Of a DNA stretch of 37,366 nt, positions 26,387 to 35,405 are shown in pieces. Position numbers and translations under genes: made by a program. Within the stretch, counting starts at the first letter, position 1. Each line of letters starts with the position of its first letter. The notes under the pieces were generated by a model, which saw only the letters and a program-made list of their open reading frames with translations, was not told the DNA's origin and made no database searches. Origin of the DNA: Martensiomyces pterosporus (taxonomy: Eukaryota > Kickxellomycota > Kickxellomycetes > Kickxellales > Kickxellaceae); contig MU603929.1 in NCBI GenBank assembly GCA_025201845.1, positions 25,485 to 62,850 on the forward strand, given 5' to 3'.

Positions 26387-27350
26387 GCATAATCGCGGTG
26401 TGTGTAGCACTCACCTGCCGCTTTCTGTAGCTGGCTTTCTAGAGTTATATATCCAATGCATTTCGCTCACGCAATCGTTTGGGTTGCAGGGCAGTGCTGC
26501 AGTTAGACACTGGTGAGGTGCCAGCCATCTTTGCTGCTGCTGATGTCACTAGCACGCTGCGCACAGCCAAGTACGCGTTCGGGGCTTCTAACCAGAACGA
26601 ACTGGCTGCAGCCACCTGGGCGTTGCATGAGCGGATCGGGAGTAGTTAGCTTTCCGACGCATAACAGAGGGCAGGGCATGTTACCACTCGAAGCGAGCAA
26701 GGCTGCTTCATTGCACCGCACAGCAAAGACACGCTGGGGTAGGGGAAGAGGGCAACGCGGATACTCTGCACGTCGTTTTTCGGTGTAAATCCCACGCAGC
26801 CCCCTTCCAATCACCAAACCCCAAGGCCATTTTCAGCGGCGAAGCGATGATCAATGAGGGAGAGTGGTCACAGCCGCGTGCACTTTGCGTCGATGGAGCA
26901 CCACGGGAACGGAGCCAGCGAGCACCGCAACCAAGCGCCTCCCGCTGGCGGGGGGTTAGAGAGCCACTCCTTGGGATCATTGCTGCTCCGATCTTTGTTT
27001 GTAGCGGCAGGTGCGTGACTACGCGCCCGCTCACGCGCACCCGCAACACAAAAGCCGTGCTTTGTTAATCGCGATCTCCGCTTTCAAAACTACGAGAAGA
27101 TCCCCTACATTGTTTGCCAGTAAACTGCACTATGCAGCTGCTTTTGCCCATTTTTGGGTGGGCGAATAATGAATACGCAATATGCGGTTTAGCGAGCAAG
27201 GTCTCTGAGCTGTGGTGCACACGCACGCTGACATATGCCCGCGCCGCTGGGGTGCTGGCTTAAACCTGAATGCTGCCTTTTATGCAGACGCGAAATTGGC
27301 AGCGCATACTACAAAGTGCACCTCCTTAGATTGACAGTGCATCTCTTGTG

Positions 27351-27359
27351 TATATAAAC
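27351..27359 (+). promoter_or_regulatory. Strong distal TATA box
   Basis: TATATAAAC, the best TATA motif in the window, is 374 bp before the second MFS start. It would give a roughly 340-nt leader containing the short frame at 27427, or drive a separate transcript. Confidence 0.55.
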
Positions 27360-27426
27360 GCATTGCGTTGAGGACAGGCTGGCAGGGGCAGTCTGGCACA
27401 GAAGGGAGGGATCCTCACAGCATTAG

Positions 27427-27537
27427 ATGGATGTGTTGGACACAGAGACAACCACGGAGCTTCCTCAAGGCCGGCGCCCTTGCGTGCTCGCTGCACTCCA
27501 TGCACTCCACTTATTCGTTTGCATGCTTGTTAAATAG
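27427..27537 (+). other. Candidate upstream ORF, 36 codons
   Basis: ATGGATGTG to TAG, encoding a 36-residue peptide with no recognisable similarity. It would be the first frame on any mRNA starting at the distal TATA box, so it could repress translation of the transporter downstream. Existence as a translated element is inference. Confidence 0.3.
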
Positions 27538-27724
27538 CTAGTGATTTATCCTACATCCCCAAGTTTACCCACCCTTCCTCTTCCTCTCTCCATTCCTTGC
27601 CATCTTTTGCTACACGCACATCCACGCTATTTCTCTATTTTTAAACCACTGATTTCTGGAGTTTATTAATCGCATTAGTTTCTTTTCTTGAGACTCTAGC
27701 TACAGACTGCGAGAAGCGAGAAAG

Positions 27725-29242
27725 ATGTCTTCTGCAACCAGCTCGCTGAAACACTCTGACAAAACCGTAGATGGCGAAAAGCTCGTCCAAACGACTGTCG
27801 TCACTGAGCACAACGGGGCTCTGAAGTACCTGAACCAGGACGGCACGCTGAGGCTCGACGAAGATGAGCAAGTCATCATGAAGCGCTACATCAGGAAGGC
27901 CGACATCCGCATCCTGCTGTTTCTGAGCATTGGCTATATCATCTTCTACATCAACCGCTCGACCATGAGCTTTGCAAAGATGAGTGGCATCAATAAGGAT
28001 CTGCACCTCAAGGGGACCGAGTACAATGTCGCCCTCTCGTGTTTCTACATCGCGTTCTTTGTCTTCCAGATCCCACTTAACATCGTGTTGCGCCGCGTTG
28101 GCCCTCGTGTCTACATCCCCACGCTCCTTGTTTTGACTGGCCTGTTCAACTTGCTCACGCTCCCTGTGACCAACTTTGCCGGTCTCGCGGCCATGCGCTT
28201 CTTCGAGGGTCTCTCGCAGGCGGGCTACTTGCCTGCCTGCTACTACATCATTGGCACATGGTACCCCCGTGCCTATGTCCCTGTCAGAATCAGCTATTTG
28301 CTTGCGAGCGCTGCCTTCTCGGGGATCATCAGCACCGCCCTCTCTATCGGCTTCACAAAACTCAAGCATGCGCCAATGCCCAACTGGAAGTACTACTATC
28401 TGCTCTCTGGACTGCTCGCTGTTTTGGCTGGGTTCTTTGGGTACTACAACCTGCGCACTTACCCCGAGGTTGCCGACTTTGTCGATGACGACGAGAAGGA
28501 GCTCATCAAGGGCGTCCTGACCGAGCAAGGCATTCTGGGAACAAGCGGCGGCATCAAGCTCAAGGATGTCATCGAGGCTCTGACGGACTGGCACATCTGG
28601 CTCTACCTGTTCATCGAGTTTGGCGCGCAGTTCACCATGAGCACTGCCTCCAACTGGGGAGCTGTGTTCCTGATCTCGATCAAGTGGACTCTCACTGGCG
28701 CCACGGCCATTTCGTTCATCCCACAGGTGCTTGCGACCATCACGGTGCTGTCCAGCGGCTTCATCTTACGCAAGGTCAAAAAGATCCACTGGTGCTTGCT
28801 GTTCACCACCGTCATGACCATCATCTGCCTTGCCATCAATCTTATTGGCAAGCACAGCAGGGCAGCGCACACGGCGTCCATGATGCTCGCCCCAATGTTC
28901 ATTGCTCCCTCGGTTGTGTTTGCTGCCACCTGGATGAACGTCAATATCACTGGCCCAACAAAGTCGGCTGTTGCCAACGCTATGCTTACCGTCTCTGCCT
29001 CGCTTTCTGCATTTGCGAACAGCTACGCCTATCTCGACACCGACGCGCCCTGGTACAACAAGGGACACGCCGCCAACATTGGCCTGCAGGCTGCTGTTAT
29101 TGTGTTTGTTGTGGTTCTTTTCTTCCTGCTCAGACGTGAAAACAGGAACCGCGACGTAAACCCCAAGGATATCTCGGCGCTTACTCCCGAGGAAGTCAGA
29201 ATGCTCGGCCACAAGCACCCCGAGTTCAGATACATACTTTGA
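27725..29242 (+). CDS. MFS transporter, anion:cation symporter (DAL5/allantoate permease) family, copy 2
   Basis: A 505-residue tandem paralogue of the gene at 24872, with no length difference in the membrane core. Helices 1-5 are nearly identical (a run of about 35 residues around GTEYNVALSCFY is unchanged), while the N-terminal 45 residues, helix 6, helices 7-9 and the last helix differ more. Substitutions inside helices, such as SISLVISSSCF versus SYLLASAAF and WTPFQATVLGF versus WTLTGATAISF, could alter substrate choice. It shares the NITGPTKSAVANAM and YLDxDAPWYNKGHAANIGLQ motifs and the C-terminal LLGHxHPEFRY-type tail. The start is the first ATG after a proximal TATA-like element. Substrate unknown. 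Confidence 0.93.
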   Translation: MSSATSSLKHSDKTVDGEKLVQTTVVTEHNGALKYLNQDGTLRLDEDEQVIMKRYIRKADIRILLFLSIGYIIFYINRSTMSFAKMSGINKDLHLKGTEYNVALSCFYIAFFVFQIPLNIVLRRVGPRVYIPTLLVLTGLFNLLTLPVTNFAGLAAMRFFEGLSQAGYLPACYYIIGTWYPRAYVPVRISYLLASAAFSGIISTALSIGFTKLKHAPMPNWKYYYLLSGLLAVLAGFFGYYNLRTYPEVADFVDDDEKELIKGVLTEQGILGTSGGIKLKDVIEALTDWHIWLYLFIEFGAQFTMSTASNWGAVFLISIKWTLTGATAISFIPQVLATITVLSSGFILRKVKKIHWCLLFTTVMTIICLAINLIGKHSRAAHTASMMLAPMFIAPSVVFAATWMNVNITGPTKSAVANAMLTVSASLSAFANSYAYLDTDAPWYNKGHAANIGLQAAVIVFVVVLFFLLRRENRNRDVNPKDISALTPEEVRMLGHKHPEFRYIL

Positions 29243-29447
29243 GAGAGCCAGAACACGCCCAACTTGCTAATGTATATAGCAGCCTGCCATCCATATACAC
29301 ACGACCAGCATCCTTTACATCCTTTCTCGCCTTCGCTTCTTTAGCTCTAGCCTGCTTCTCGGCTGCCATTTGTCCCTTGTCTTACGACTCGCTGAAAAAT
29401 ACAAGCTAGCGTACATTGTCTGCTACCTGCCACTGCTGCGACTATTC

Positions 29448-29573
29448 GTTCCTGTCTTGGCTCTTCTGCTCAAGCACGCCAACAAGAAGAGAGCCGAGAA
29501 GCTTTGGGGTGCCTCCGGCCTTTTGTCACTCGCAATCAGGATGCTCGTCCACAAGCACCTGGAGTTTGGGTGA
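29448..29573 (+). pseudogene. Relic C-terminal tail of a third MFS copy
   Basis: The frame reads VPVLALLLKHANKKRAEK and ends MLVHKHLEFG, then stop. This matches the tail of copy 1 (FLLKRANKKRDEN) and of copy 2 (MLGHKHPEFRY) in the same order and at the same distance. At the DNA level, 16 bases around GCCAACAAGAAGAGAG are identical to copy 1, whereas the last 30 bases resemble copy 2. No transporter helices precede it, so only the last ~40 codons survive. The middle (about 29506-29535) has diverged. Confidence 0.75.
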
Positions 29574-29677
29574 CAACTCCAAGCGTAGGTTACTTTTTCC
29601 AGCGCTTGGTTTGGTTGCTTTTTATTGTTTCAAAAGACAGCTAAAAGAAGGTGCCACAAAGCACACTGGTCTGGCAC

Positions 29678-30052
29678 TTAGTCAGATGCGGTGTTGTTAT
29701 TGTTGCCGTCATTGTCTTGCTCTGCGTCATTGTTGCCATTCGCGCCGCTGCTGCCTTCAATGAGGTAGCGGAGCAGCTCTTGTTCGACTCTCTTTGCTTC
29801 GGGGCTATTATAGTCAGGGAAGGAATCGAATCCACTGCCACCGCTGGTACTCTCCTCAGCGCTCTCGGCCGCTTCTGGTGCCCTCTCCTCATCCGTCTTG
29901 CTTGCTTCCACTTTGTCCCTCGACTGCTGGATCAGCTCCTTAAGCTGAGCCTCGACTGCCAGAGCGCTGCCATCGCTAAGGTTCGGGAAGCTGTCAAACT
30001 GGGACGCCTCTGTGTTTTGCGGTGGTGCGTTGGGTTGGGTGTTGTCCGCCAT
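29678..30052 (-). CDS. Small acidic protein with two FDSFP motifs, unknown function
   Basis: A 124-residue hydrophilic protein. I do not recognise it. The motif FDSFP occurs twice (about residues 18-22 and 75-79), each followed by acidic or Ser-rich sequence. A helix-prone segment (AVEAQLKELIQQSRDKVEAS) lies between, another (PEAKRVEQELLRYLIEG) follows the second motif, and the C-terminus is an Asn/Asp-rich tail. The ATG at 30052 has A at -3 and G at +4. Alternatively the protein starts at 30211 and a 102-nt intron (30058-30159) is removed, adding about 19 N-terminal residues in frame. The duplicated motif with intervening helices suggests a short binding protein. Coding status is likely but not proven. 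Confidence 0.55.
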   Translation of the reverse strand: MADNTQPNAPPQNTEASQFDSFPNLSDGSALAVEAQLKELIQQSRDKVEASKTDEERAPEAAESAEESTSGGSGFDSFPDYNSPEAKRVEQELLRYLIEGSSGANGNNDAEQDNDGNNNNTASD

Positions 30053-30057
30053 GCTTG

Positions 30058-30159
30058 CTAGATGGAAAGTGTATGATTTGTGCACAAGAAAGGTAGGGAG
30101 CAGTTGTCAAGTGGGAAAGGAACAGGAAACGCAAAAAATGAAGCAACCTGTCTGTTTAC
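30058..30159 (-). other. Candidate intron or 5'-UTR intron of the small acidic protein gene
   Basis: Minus-strand GTAAAC donor at 30159 and a pyrimidine-rich tract ending CATCTAG at 30058. Splicing joins an ATG at 30211 (A at -3, G at +4; 17 codons plus one base) in frame to the rest of the gene. The TATA-like CTAAAAATAG (30224-30233) is only about 13 bp before that ATG, which argues that the intron, if real, may lie in the leader. Confidence 0.35.
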
Positions 30160-30211
30160 AAAGGTATCCCTGCTGCTTGTTTGCATCCAGCTTGTCGATG
30201 TGGATCTCCAT

Positions 30212-31192
30212 GCTGATGTCTGCCTATTTTTAGGGCATGCTGATTTTGGTAGATTTAATTGCAGCCATCCTCTAGTCCATCCCAGCACTGGTAACGGGGG
30301 TTTAGCACCCACAAAAGCCTCCTGGCCTGCCGCTAGCAACACCCTGGAGACATTGGGTGGGTCTTGGTAAGCAGGCGTACAGCGGGTTGGCCGTACAAGG
30401 GCCCTGCTTGCACTGGATGCCACATCGTATTTGCTACGCTATTTTGCATTCCCGCATCCAAATCCAGGCTTGCGTCGTGATCCACCCATGCTGCCGGCTT
30501 CATTAAGCAGGTTCCGGAGGGCAGAGGGTAGGGTGGAGTGAGCTGCTGGTTGCATCAAATCGACCACAGAATTAGCAAGCCCATCTTGAGAAAGCTGTGC
30601 CTGGGATGCACTCCCGTTTTAGGGGACCACTAGTATTTCAAATTCTGCCGCTCCATTGTGTGTTCCACCATTGGCCGCCATCTCTCCAGGGAGCTTTAAT
30701 AATTGCATGCCACGGCTCTCCCTTCAAACCTTGTTATGCTGTTTGTGCGTTGCAATCATGGGAAGTGCATGCTTGGAGATTGGGATTGCCAAAAATAGAT
30801 GCGCCATCGCTAGACTGAAAAGTAGAAAACCGCCTGCTGTTGCTTGTCATGGTGCACGTCTACCAGCACGTGGCTTGCCAGGATCACCTGTGGTGTCACC
30901 GCTACCATTAACTGAACACACTCCAACCAACCTTAAAGGGAGAGCAGCCTTATTTGTGTTTGTTTTTTCTCCAGGCTTGGCATGCATGCGATTTTGCAGC
31001 TAGCTGATAGAATCTTCCTAAGATGCGAGAACAAGGCCATGAAGCGGCCTGTACGTGTTTGACAGCAGTCTGCGCATATAAATGCAAGCAGTATCCTTCG
31101 TTGCAAGCACCCAGAAGGCCTCCGTCTCATCTCGCATTCATCTCAGCTCCCGCATTCGCACTGCATCATTTACAATAGCAACAGAACAAAAC
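30212..31192. other. 980-bp intergenic region
   Basis: Divergent promoter region between the small acidic protein gene (minus) and the secreted enzyme gene (plus). It holds a TATA-like element on the minus strand (30224-30233) and a clear TATA box on the plus strand (31077-31084). No gene is seen between them. Confidence 0.5.
31077..31084 (+). promoter_or_regulatory. TATA box of the secreted enzyme gene
   Basis: TATAAATG, about 115 bp before the ATG at 31193. The upstream in-frame ATG at 31082 overlaps this box and so cannot be in the mRNA. Confidence 0.7.
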
Positions 31193-32437
31193 ATGTTTCG
31201 CAGCCCACTTCTCTTCGTCGCAGCACTGTCCACCGCGCCTCACCTCCTCGCATCGGCAATGAAGGTTGACAGCCTCGAGGGCCCAGTGACCCAGAACGAG
31301 GTTGCCTCCTTCAAGGCTGCCATCAAGACCCTCCAGCCATCCAGCGCCTCTGCCAACGAGTGGGCACAGGGGAACAGCGGCGAGCAGGTGAAGGCCATGG
31401 GCCTCATGTACGAAATATCCCAAGATGTTGAAATCCTCGATCACATGCTTGTCTTTTGCGACAAGGTCCTGTCCATCCGCAACGATCTTTCTGGCAATGG
31501 CTGCAAGGTGTGGACCGGCGGTGTCGACCCCGTGTGGGTTGACTGCAGTGGCAGCGAGCCCATTGCCACGGGTGGTGAGCAGGGCGACCCGCCAGGCCAT
31601 CTCGGCAACTGCGCCAGGCAGATTCTGAGCACCAAGAGCATCTGGGCTAAGGCTGTGCCTGACAACGACCCCTACAAGTACGGAAAGACATACCTGGACC
31701 GCGCCAAGACCTACATCAAGCAGGCCGACGCTGCCATCGACGGCCACATCCTCAAGTACCAGCTGAATGTGGCCGACAAGGGCAGGCAGTACTTTTCGTC
31801 CAAGGATCCCTACATGAGCGGCGGCGTTGTGCCGTGGAACCAGCAGATGATGTTCAACTATGCCTTCTACAATCTGGCCATTGCCCACGAGCTGCTTGGC
31901 GATAACGCCGCTAAAGCCAAGCAGTACCACGGCCTCGTTCAGGCCTCAGTCGACTGGTTCTTCTCCGCTGTCAAGAGCTACAAGGACAAGAAGGGAAACA
32001 CGGCATACAACTGGGGCTACAACCCAACACTTCCAACTGGCGAAGACTCCAACCACGGCAGCCTGGACGTCGCTGGGTTCTCGCGTCTCTATGCTTCGGG
32101 CAGGTACGGCATGACTGCCGACAAGATGGGACCATTTGCCTACACCGTTGCCGACAACATAATCCTCGGCCCTGGCAACTTCGCTGGCCGCGTTGACGGA
32201 ACCACGGGCGCCGGCCACAGTGGTGCTACCACATACCTTCGCTCTGGGTTCCTGCTGACTGCAGAATTCCTGCCCAGCGCGGCAAAGACCATCCTGAGCA
32301 CCGATCTGGCAACCACCAAGGACTCCACGTCGCTCGACCAGTTCTCGCGTGGCATGTGGGTCAAGTACCGCCTGAGCAAGGGCAGCAGGACAGCCTCTAT
32401 CCCAGCAGCCAGCCCCGCTGCCCCAGAAAACCAGTGA
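31193..32437 (+). CDS. Secreted protein, probable alpha-helical-barrel carbohydrate-active enzyme
   Basis: A 414-residue secreted protein. Residues 1-22 are a signal peptide (MFRSPLLFVAALSTAPHLLA). The mature part is mostly amphipathic helices separated by short loops, the pattern of (alpha/alpha)n toroid lyases and hydrolases. Loops carry Gly, aromatic and charged residues typical of a sugar-binding cleft: GEQGDP (128-133), VPWNQQMMFN (213-222, with a candidate catalytic or binding Asn pair), YNWGYNP (272-278) and EDSNHGSLD (284-292, His at 288). Four cysteines (89, 104, 118, 140) could form two disulfides. The toroid fold, with N and H in this arrangement, fits polysaccharide-lyase families such as PL38, but I am not certain; it may be a related non-lyase family. 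The start at 31193 is fixed by the TATA box. Confidence 0.6.
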   Translation: MFRSPLLFVAALSTAPHLLASAMKVDSLEGPVTQNEVASFKAAIKTLQPSSASANEWAQGNSGEQVKAMGLMYEISQDVEILDHMLVFCDKVLSIRNDLSGNGCKVWTGGVDPVWVDCSGSEPIATGGEQGDPPGHLGNCARQILSTKSIWAKAVPDNDPYKYGKTYLDRAKTYIKQADAAIDGHILKYQLNVADKGRQYFSSKDPYMSGGVVPWNQQMMFNYAFYNLAIAHELLGDNAAKAKQYHGLVQASVDWFFSAVKSYKDKKGNTAYNWGYNPTLPTGEDSNHGSLDVAGFSRLYASGRYGMTADKMGPFAYTVADNIILGPGNFAGRVDGTTGAGHSGATTYLRSGFLLTAEFLPSAAKTILSTDLATTKDSTSLDQFSRGMWVKYRLSKGSRTASIPAASPAAPENQ

Positions 32438-32466
32438 AGGCAAAGCCCCTGCAGCCTGGCCGAAAG

Positions 32467-32472
32467 AATAAA
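32467..32472 (+). terminator. Polyadenylation signal AATAAA
   Basis: AATAAA 30 bp after the stop codon of the secreted enzyme gene, a standard position for the 3' end of its mRNA. Confidence 0.5.
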
Positions 32473-33339
32473 GAATCACCCGCTAGAATCCCACTTGTTT
32501 GCTTTCAGCTGCTGCTATGACAATCAGAAAAGCGTCCCTCGACAGGCCAAGGCAAAACACGGCCAAGGCCGGGAACAGTGGTGCTGGCGTTTGAGTCTGC
32601 TGGACTGATGTCAGCAAACGTCCTGCGAGTGAGCTGATGTCGATTGCTACACCTCGGACTGCCTGGTGCCACCATCAGACCACTCGCGCCTGGCCATGCG
32701 CCAGCTTTTGGACTTCCGACGGAGGGCCGAGGCGCGAGCGTGCGCTGTTGGGTGTTGGGGGAAGCCAAAGGCAGAAAGGCAGCGTGGGCAGACAGCGCAC
32801 GAGGGAGGTGAAATACTGGGAAAAATAGCGCTGGGTGGTACAGGACTGGATTGCCTGAAACGCTCGCATGCTCGCCCCAACAGCGCGATGGGCGCAGCCG
32901 GAACCGAGCCCACGCCCGCCGGCCTCCAGAAGACTCCACGGCGTGGCGGCGGAGTGCAGCTGTGGCCCGGGTGCGGGCGATGTCCTGAGTTCCCCCGATT
33001 TCAGGCGCCAGTCGCACAGAAATCGGGAAAATTTTCACATTCAACTTGCCACGCCAGCCCACGCTCAACCTCGTCTGTTTACCTCCTGCGCCGTTTTTAG
33101 CCTTTCGTGCTTTGGGCCTTTTGTCGATTGCGCGCTGCTGCTTGCGCGCACGCAGAGGTGCTCTTCTCATAAATAGCTGAGTGCTGCCGACAACGCCTCT
33201 CGTGCGGCTTCCACTCATTTGAACACTAGCGCTATTCATCCTCCTCTTCATTGTTACATTTCTCCGATTGCCTTATTCATCCACATATTTCCTATTTTCA
33301 TTTTGTAGATACAGTAGAACCGCCTCAGCACACCCAAAG
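32473..33339. other. Intergenic, upstream of the SNG1-like gene
   Basis: 867 bp with no gene. A TATA-like ATAAATAG (33169-33176) followed by a pyrimidine-rich leader precedes the ATG at 33340. Several short reading frames on both strands have no coding character. Confidence 0.5.
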
Positions 33340-34743
33340 ATGCGTAATATGCTTTACTGGAAAACCCAGCCCGAGGACGAGGGCCGTGTGAGCATGGGTG
33401 ACGCTTCGCTGGGAAACCTAGTCAAAAGCTCGATAAAATCCTACCTGGGCATTCTCTCCGTCTACCTCGTCGTCCACTGGCTTGCATCATCCATGTACTA
33501 TGGCCCGAACTTTAAGCGAGTCGACTACATCCACAACACCGACGTCAAAATAATCGACCTGGATGGCGGCTTTGTTGGCGGCAACTTGACACAGCTTATG
33601 CTGAGCAACGCGAACAAGCCCGAGGAGCCCTCGTGGGCCGTATACGATGGCGTCAGCACGATCGATGAGGCCAAGGAGTACGTGCGCAAGCACGGCTGGG
33701 GTGCTGTTGTTATCCACCCTGGTCTGACCAAGCGGTTCACCGATGCGCTGTACACGGGGGCCGAGTACAACCCCAAGGACGCAATGACATCCATCGTGTC
33801 GACAGGACGCGGCCCTATGGGCACGCTGCTCTACACGCAGCCGTCGCTGGCCAAGGTCACAATGAAGGCGGCAACGATGTTTTCGGCTGCCACTCTTCAG
33901 CGGTACAAGCAGATGGCGGCGTCAGGAATGCCAGTCGAAAAGGCAACCTTTGCAGCAGTCTTTAACCCGATTAGCGTGAACAGCGCGGAGGTATCGCCAT
34001 TTTTCTTCCCGATTTCCATCGTCACGTCGACGTTCATATTCTTTGTCTGTCTGGCGTGTGCCTTGGGTCCGATGATCAGCTGGAAGTTTACGACTTTCGA
34101 GCTCTTCCGCAACATACGGTACCGCGATCTGGCCATGCTCTGGATTGGGCTGCTGTACGTGTGGATTTTCGTATTCTCGCTCTTCGGCTCATTTGCCTTT
34201 CTGGCATACAAGGGTCCGACATACGGCACCGGCGTGGACTCGCTGCCCTACGTCGCCAGCAACTTCTTCTCGATCTGGTTCACCACATACGGCAGCGTCC
34301 TGGCCACGGCATTGTGGATTTTTGCACTTTATGTGGTCGCTGCCCCCGTGTTCGTTGGCGCTGCCTCGATGTGCACGATCTTCCCAAACATGGCTTCGAC
34401 GCTGCTGCCGCTCGAAATGATGCCCAAGGTGTTCCGCGCGTACAATGCTCTGCCCTTCTACAACGGCACGATGCTGATTAGGACCATCACGAGCGGCGCA
34501 TATCCGCATGTCGGCAGAAACGTGGCCATTATTGTCGGTGAAGTTGTCTTTTCGACCATCCTGCTTGCTACCACGGTTTGGCTGCGCCAGTACTTTGTTC
34601 TGAACGGGATTTCTGATGTCGTTGGCAACTACCGCGGCAGCCCGTTCTTCAAAACGCCCATCCCGTATTACAAGGACACTGACGCAAAGTCTGATCTTGA
34701 GACAGCCAAGTTGGTGGCAGAGGAAAGGGCTGCCACGAACTGA
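33340..34743 (+). CDS. SNG1-like (DUF3533) integral membrane protein
   Basis: A 467-residue fungal membrane protein of the DUF3533 family, which includes yeast SNG1 (nitrosoguanidine resistance, plasma membrane lipid asymmetry) and related MNNG-resistance proteins. One N-terminal helix (about 33-53, YLGILSVYLVVHWLASSMYYG) is followed by a large extracytoplasmic domain (about 55-225: VDYIHNTDVKIIDLDGGFVGG, GWGAVVIHPG, VFNPISVNSAEVSPFFFP) and five to six clustered C-terminal helices. The N-terminal helix, long loop and C-terminal ABC2/YhgE-like helix block match the family, as do the NxxPIHSxA-like motif (NPISVNSAE) and the length. The first ATG is at 33340; a longer frame upstream begins with TTG. 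Exact function is unknown. Confidence 0.86.
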   Translation: MRNMLYWKTQPEDEGRVSMGDASLGNLVKSSIKSYLGILSVYLVVHWLASSMYYGPNFKRVDYIHNTDVKIIDLDGGFVGGNLTQLMLSNANKPEEPSWAVYDGVSTIDEAKEYVRKHGWGAVVIHPGLTKRFTDALYTGAEYNPKDAMTSIVSTGRGPMGTLLYTQPSLAKVTMKAATMFSAATLQRYKQMAASGMPVEKATFAAVFNPISVNSAEVSPFFFPISIVTSTFIFFVCLACALGPMISWKFTTFELFRNIRYRDLAMLWIGLLYVWIFVFSLFGSFAFLAYKGPTYGTGVDSLPYVASNFFSIWFTTYGSVLATALWIFALYVVAAPVFVGAASMCTIFPNMASTLLPLEMMPKVFRAYNALPFYNGTMLIRTITSGAYPHVGRNVAIIVGEVVFSTILLATTVWLRQYFVLNGISDVVGNYRGSPFFKTPIPYYKDTDAKSDLETAKLVAEERAATN

Positions 34744-35405
34744 GGTGGGAGACAGACACGCCGCGAACCCTACCCGTTTGCCATGTGCGTCTTGCGAGAC
34801 ACAGTAGTTGTAGCTCGTTTTTTGTTGTATAATACTAGATGCCGCATATGTGCTACGCATTGCCGTGTTGCTTTGAAAAGTGGAGGCACGTGTGGGTGCT
34901 GCTATTGCCACATTCTCTTGCCGCCGTGCTTCGGGCAAGTGTGGCTTGGTTGGCAGAGCCAGTGCTCCGGCTTGCAAGCACCGCTCTGGAAACGATGGTC
35001 TTTGGCTCCAAGACCGTGGTTGGATGCATACATGGCGATTCAGGAACTGGGCACAGTGCGGCAACAAACTGCAGCTGATGCGGGCTCCCAATGAACAAAC
35101 CCACACACCCCATGTGGGCCAGTTACAGACTTGGCCAGAGAAAGAGCGACGATTCCACACCGACTGTGCTTTCGCTGCTATTATCACAGCTGACTAGACA
35201 GGGATACCATCGCAGTGCTCGTCAGCAGCATTCGCAGGCTACGCTCAGGGCTGTGAGAAAGAGCCTGTGTATTAGCTGCATGCGCTATTTAACCCGAAGG
35301 CAGTCTCTGTGTTTGTTTGGCGGGCAGACAGCAGATGCGCACAAACAGCAAAGCGTGAAACCAGCTGGCATGTAGGCAGTGTTGTGTATTTGTAAAGCGA
35401 TGTGG
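34744..35405. other. Intergenic, between convergent genes
   Basis: 662 bp between the 3' ends of the SNG1-like gene and the PP4R1-like gene. Unusually long for convergent genes in this window. Short reading frames are present, but none looks coding. A TATTTAAC (about 35285) could be a promoter of an unseen short transcript; support is weak. Confidence 0.4.

Larger units (their letters stand above)
26387..27724. other. 1.34-kb intergenic region between MFS paralogues
   Basis: No protein gene is supported. A strong TATA motif (27351-27359) is followed by a 36-codon reading frame (27427-27537), and a second TATA-like ATTTTTAAA lies close to the MFS start (about 27637-27645). The left part (26.4-27.3 kb) shows no trace of transporter sequence, so the duplication junction lies elsewhere or has decayed. 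Confidence 0.45.

Noticed and set aside
25448..26410. 320-codon minus-strand frame opposite MFS copy 1, with a related 317-codon frame opposite copy 2
   Set aside because: Appears in both paralogues only because they share coding sequence; there is no independent promoter or domain.
34744..35405. Possible hidden gene in the long convergent gap
   Set aside because: All frames are short, lack recognisable content, and carry no promoter-start pairing that convinces.
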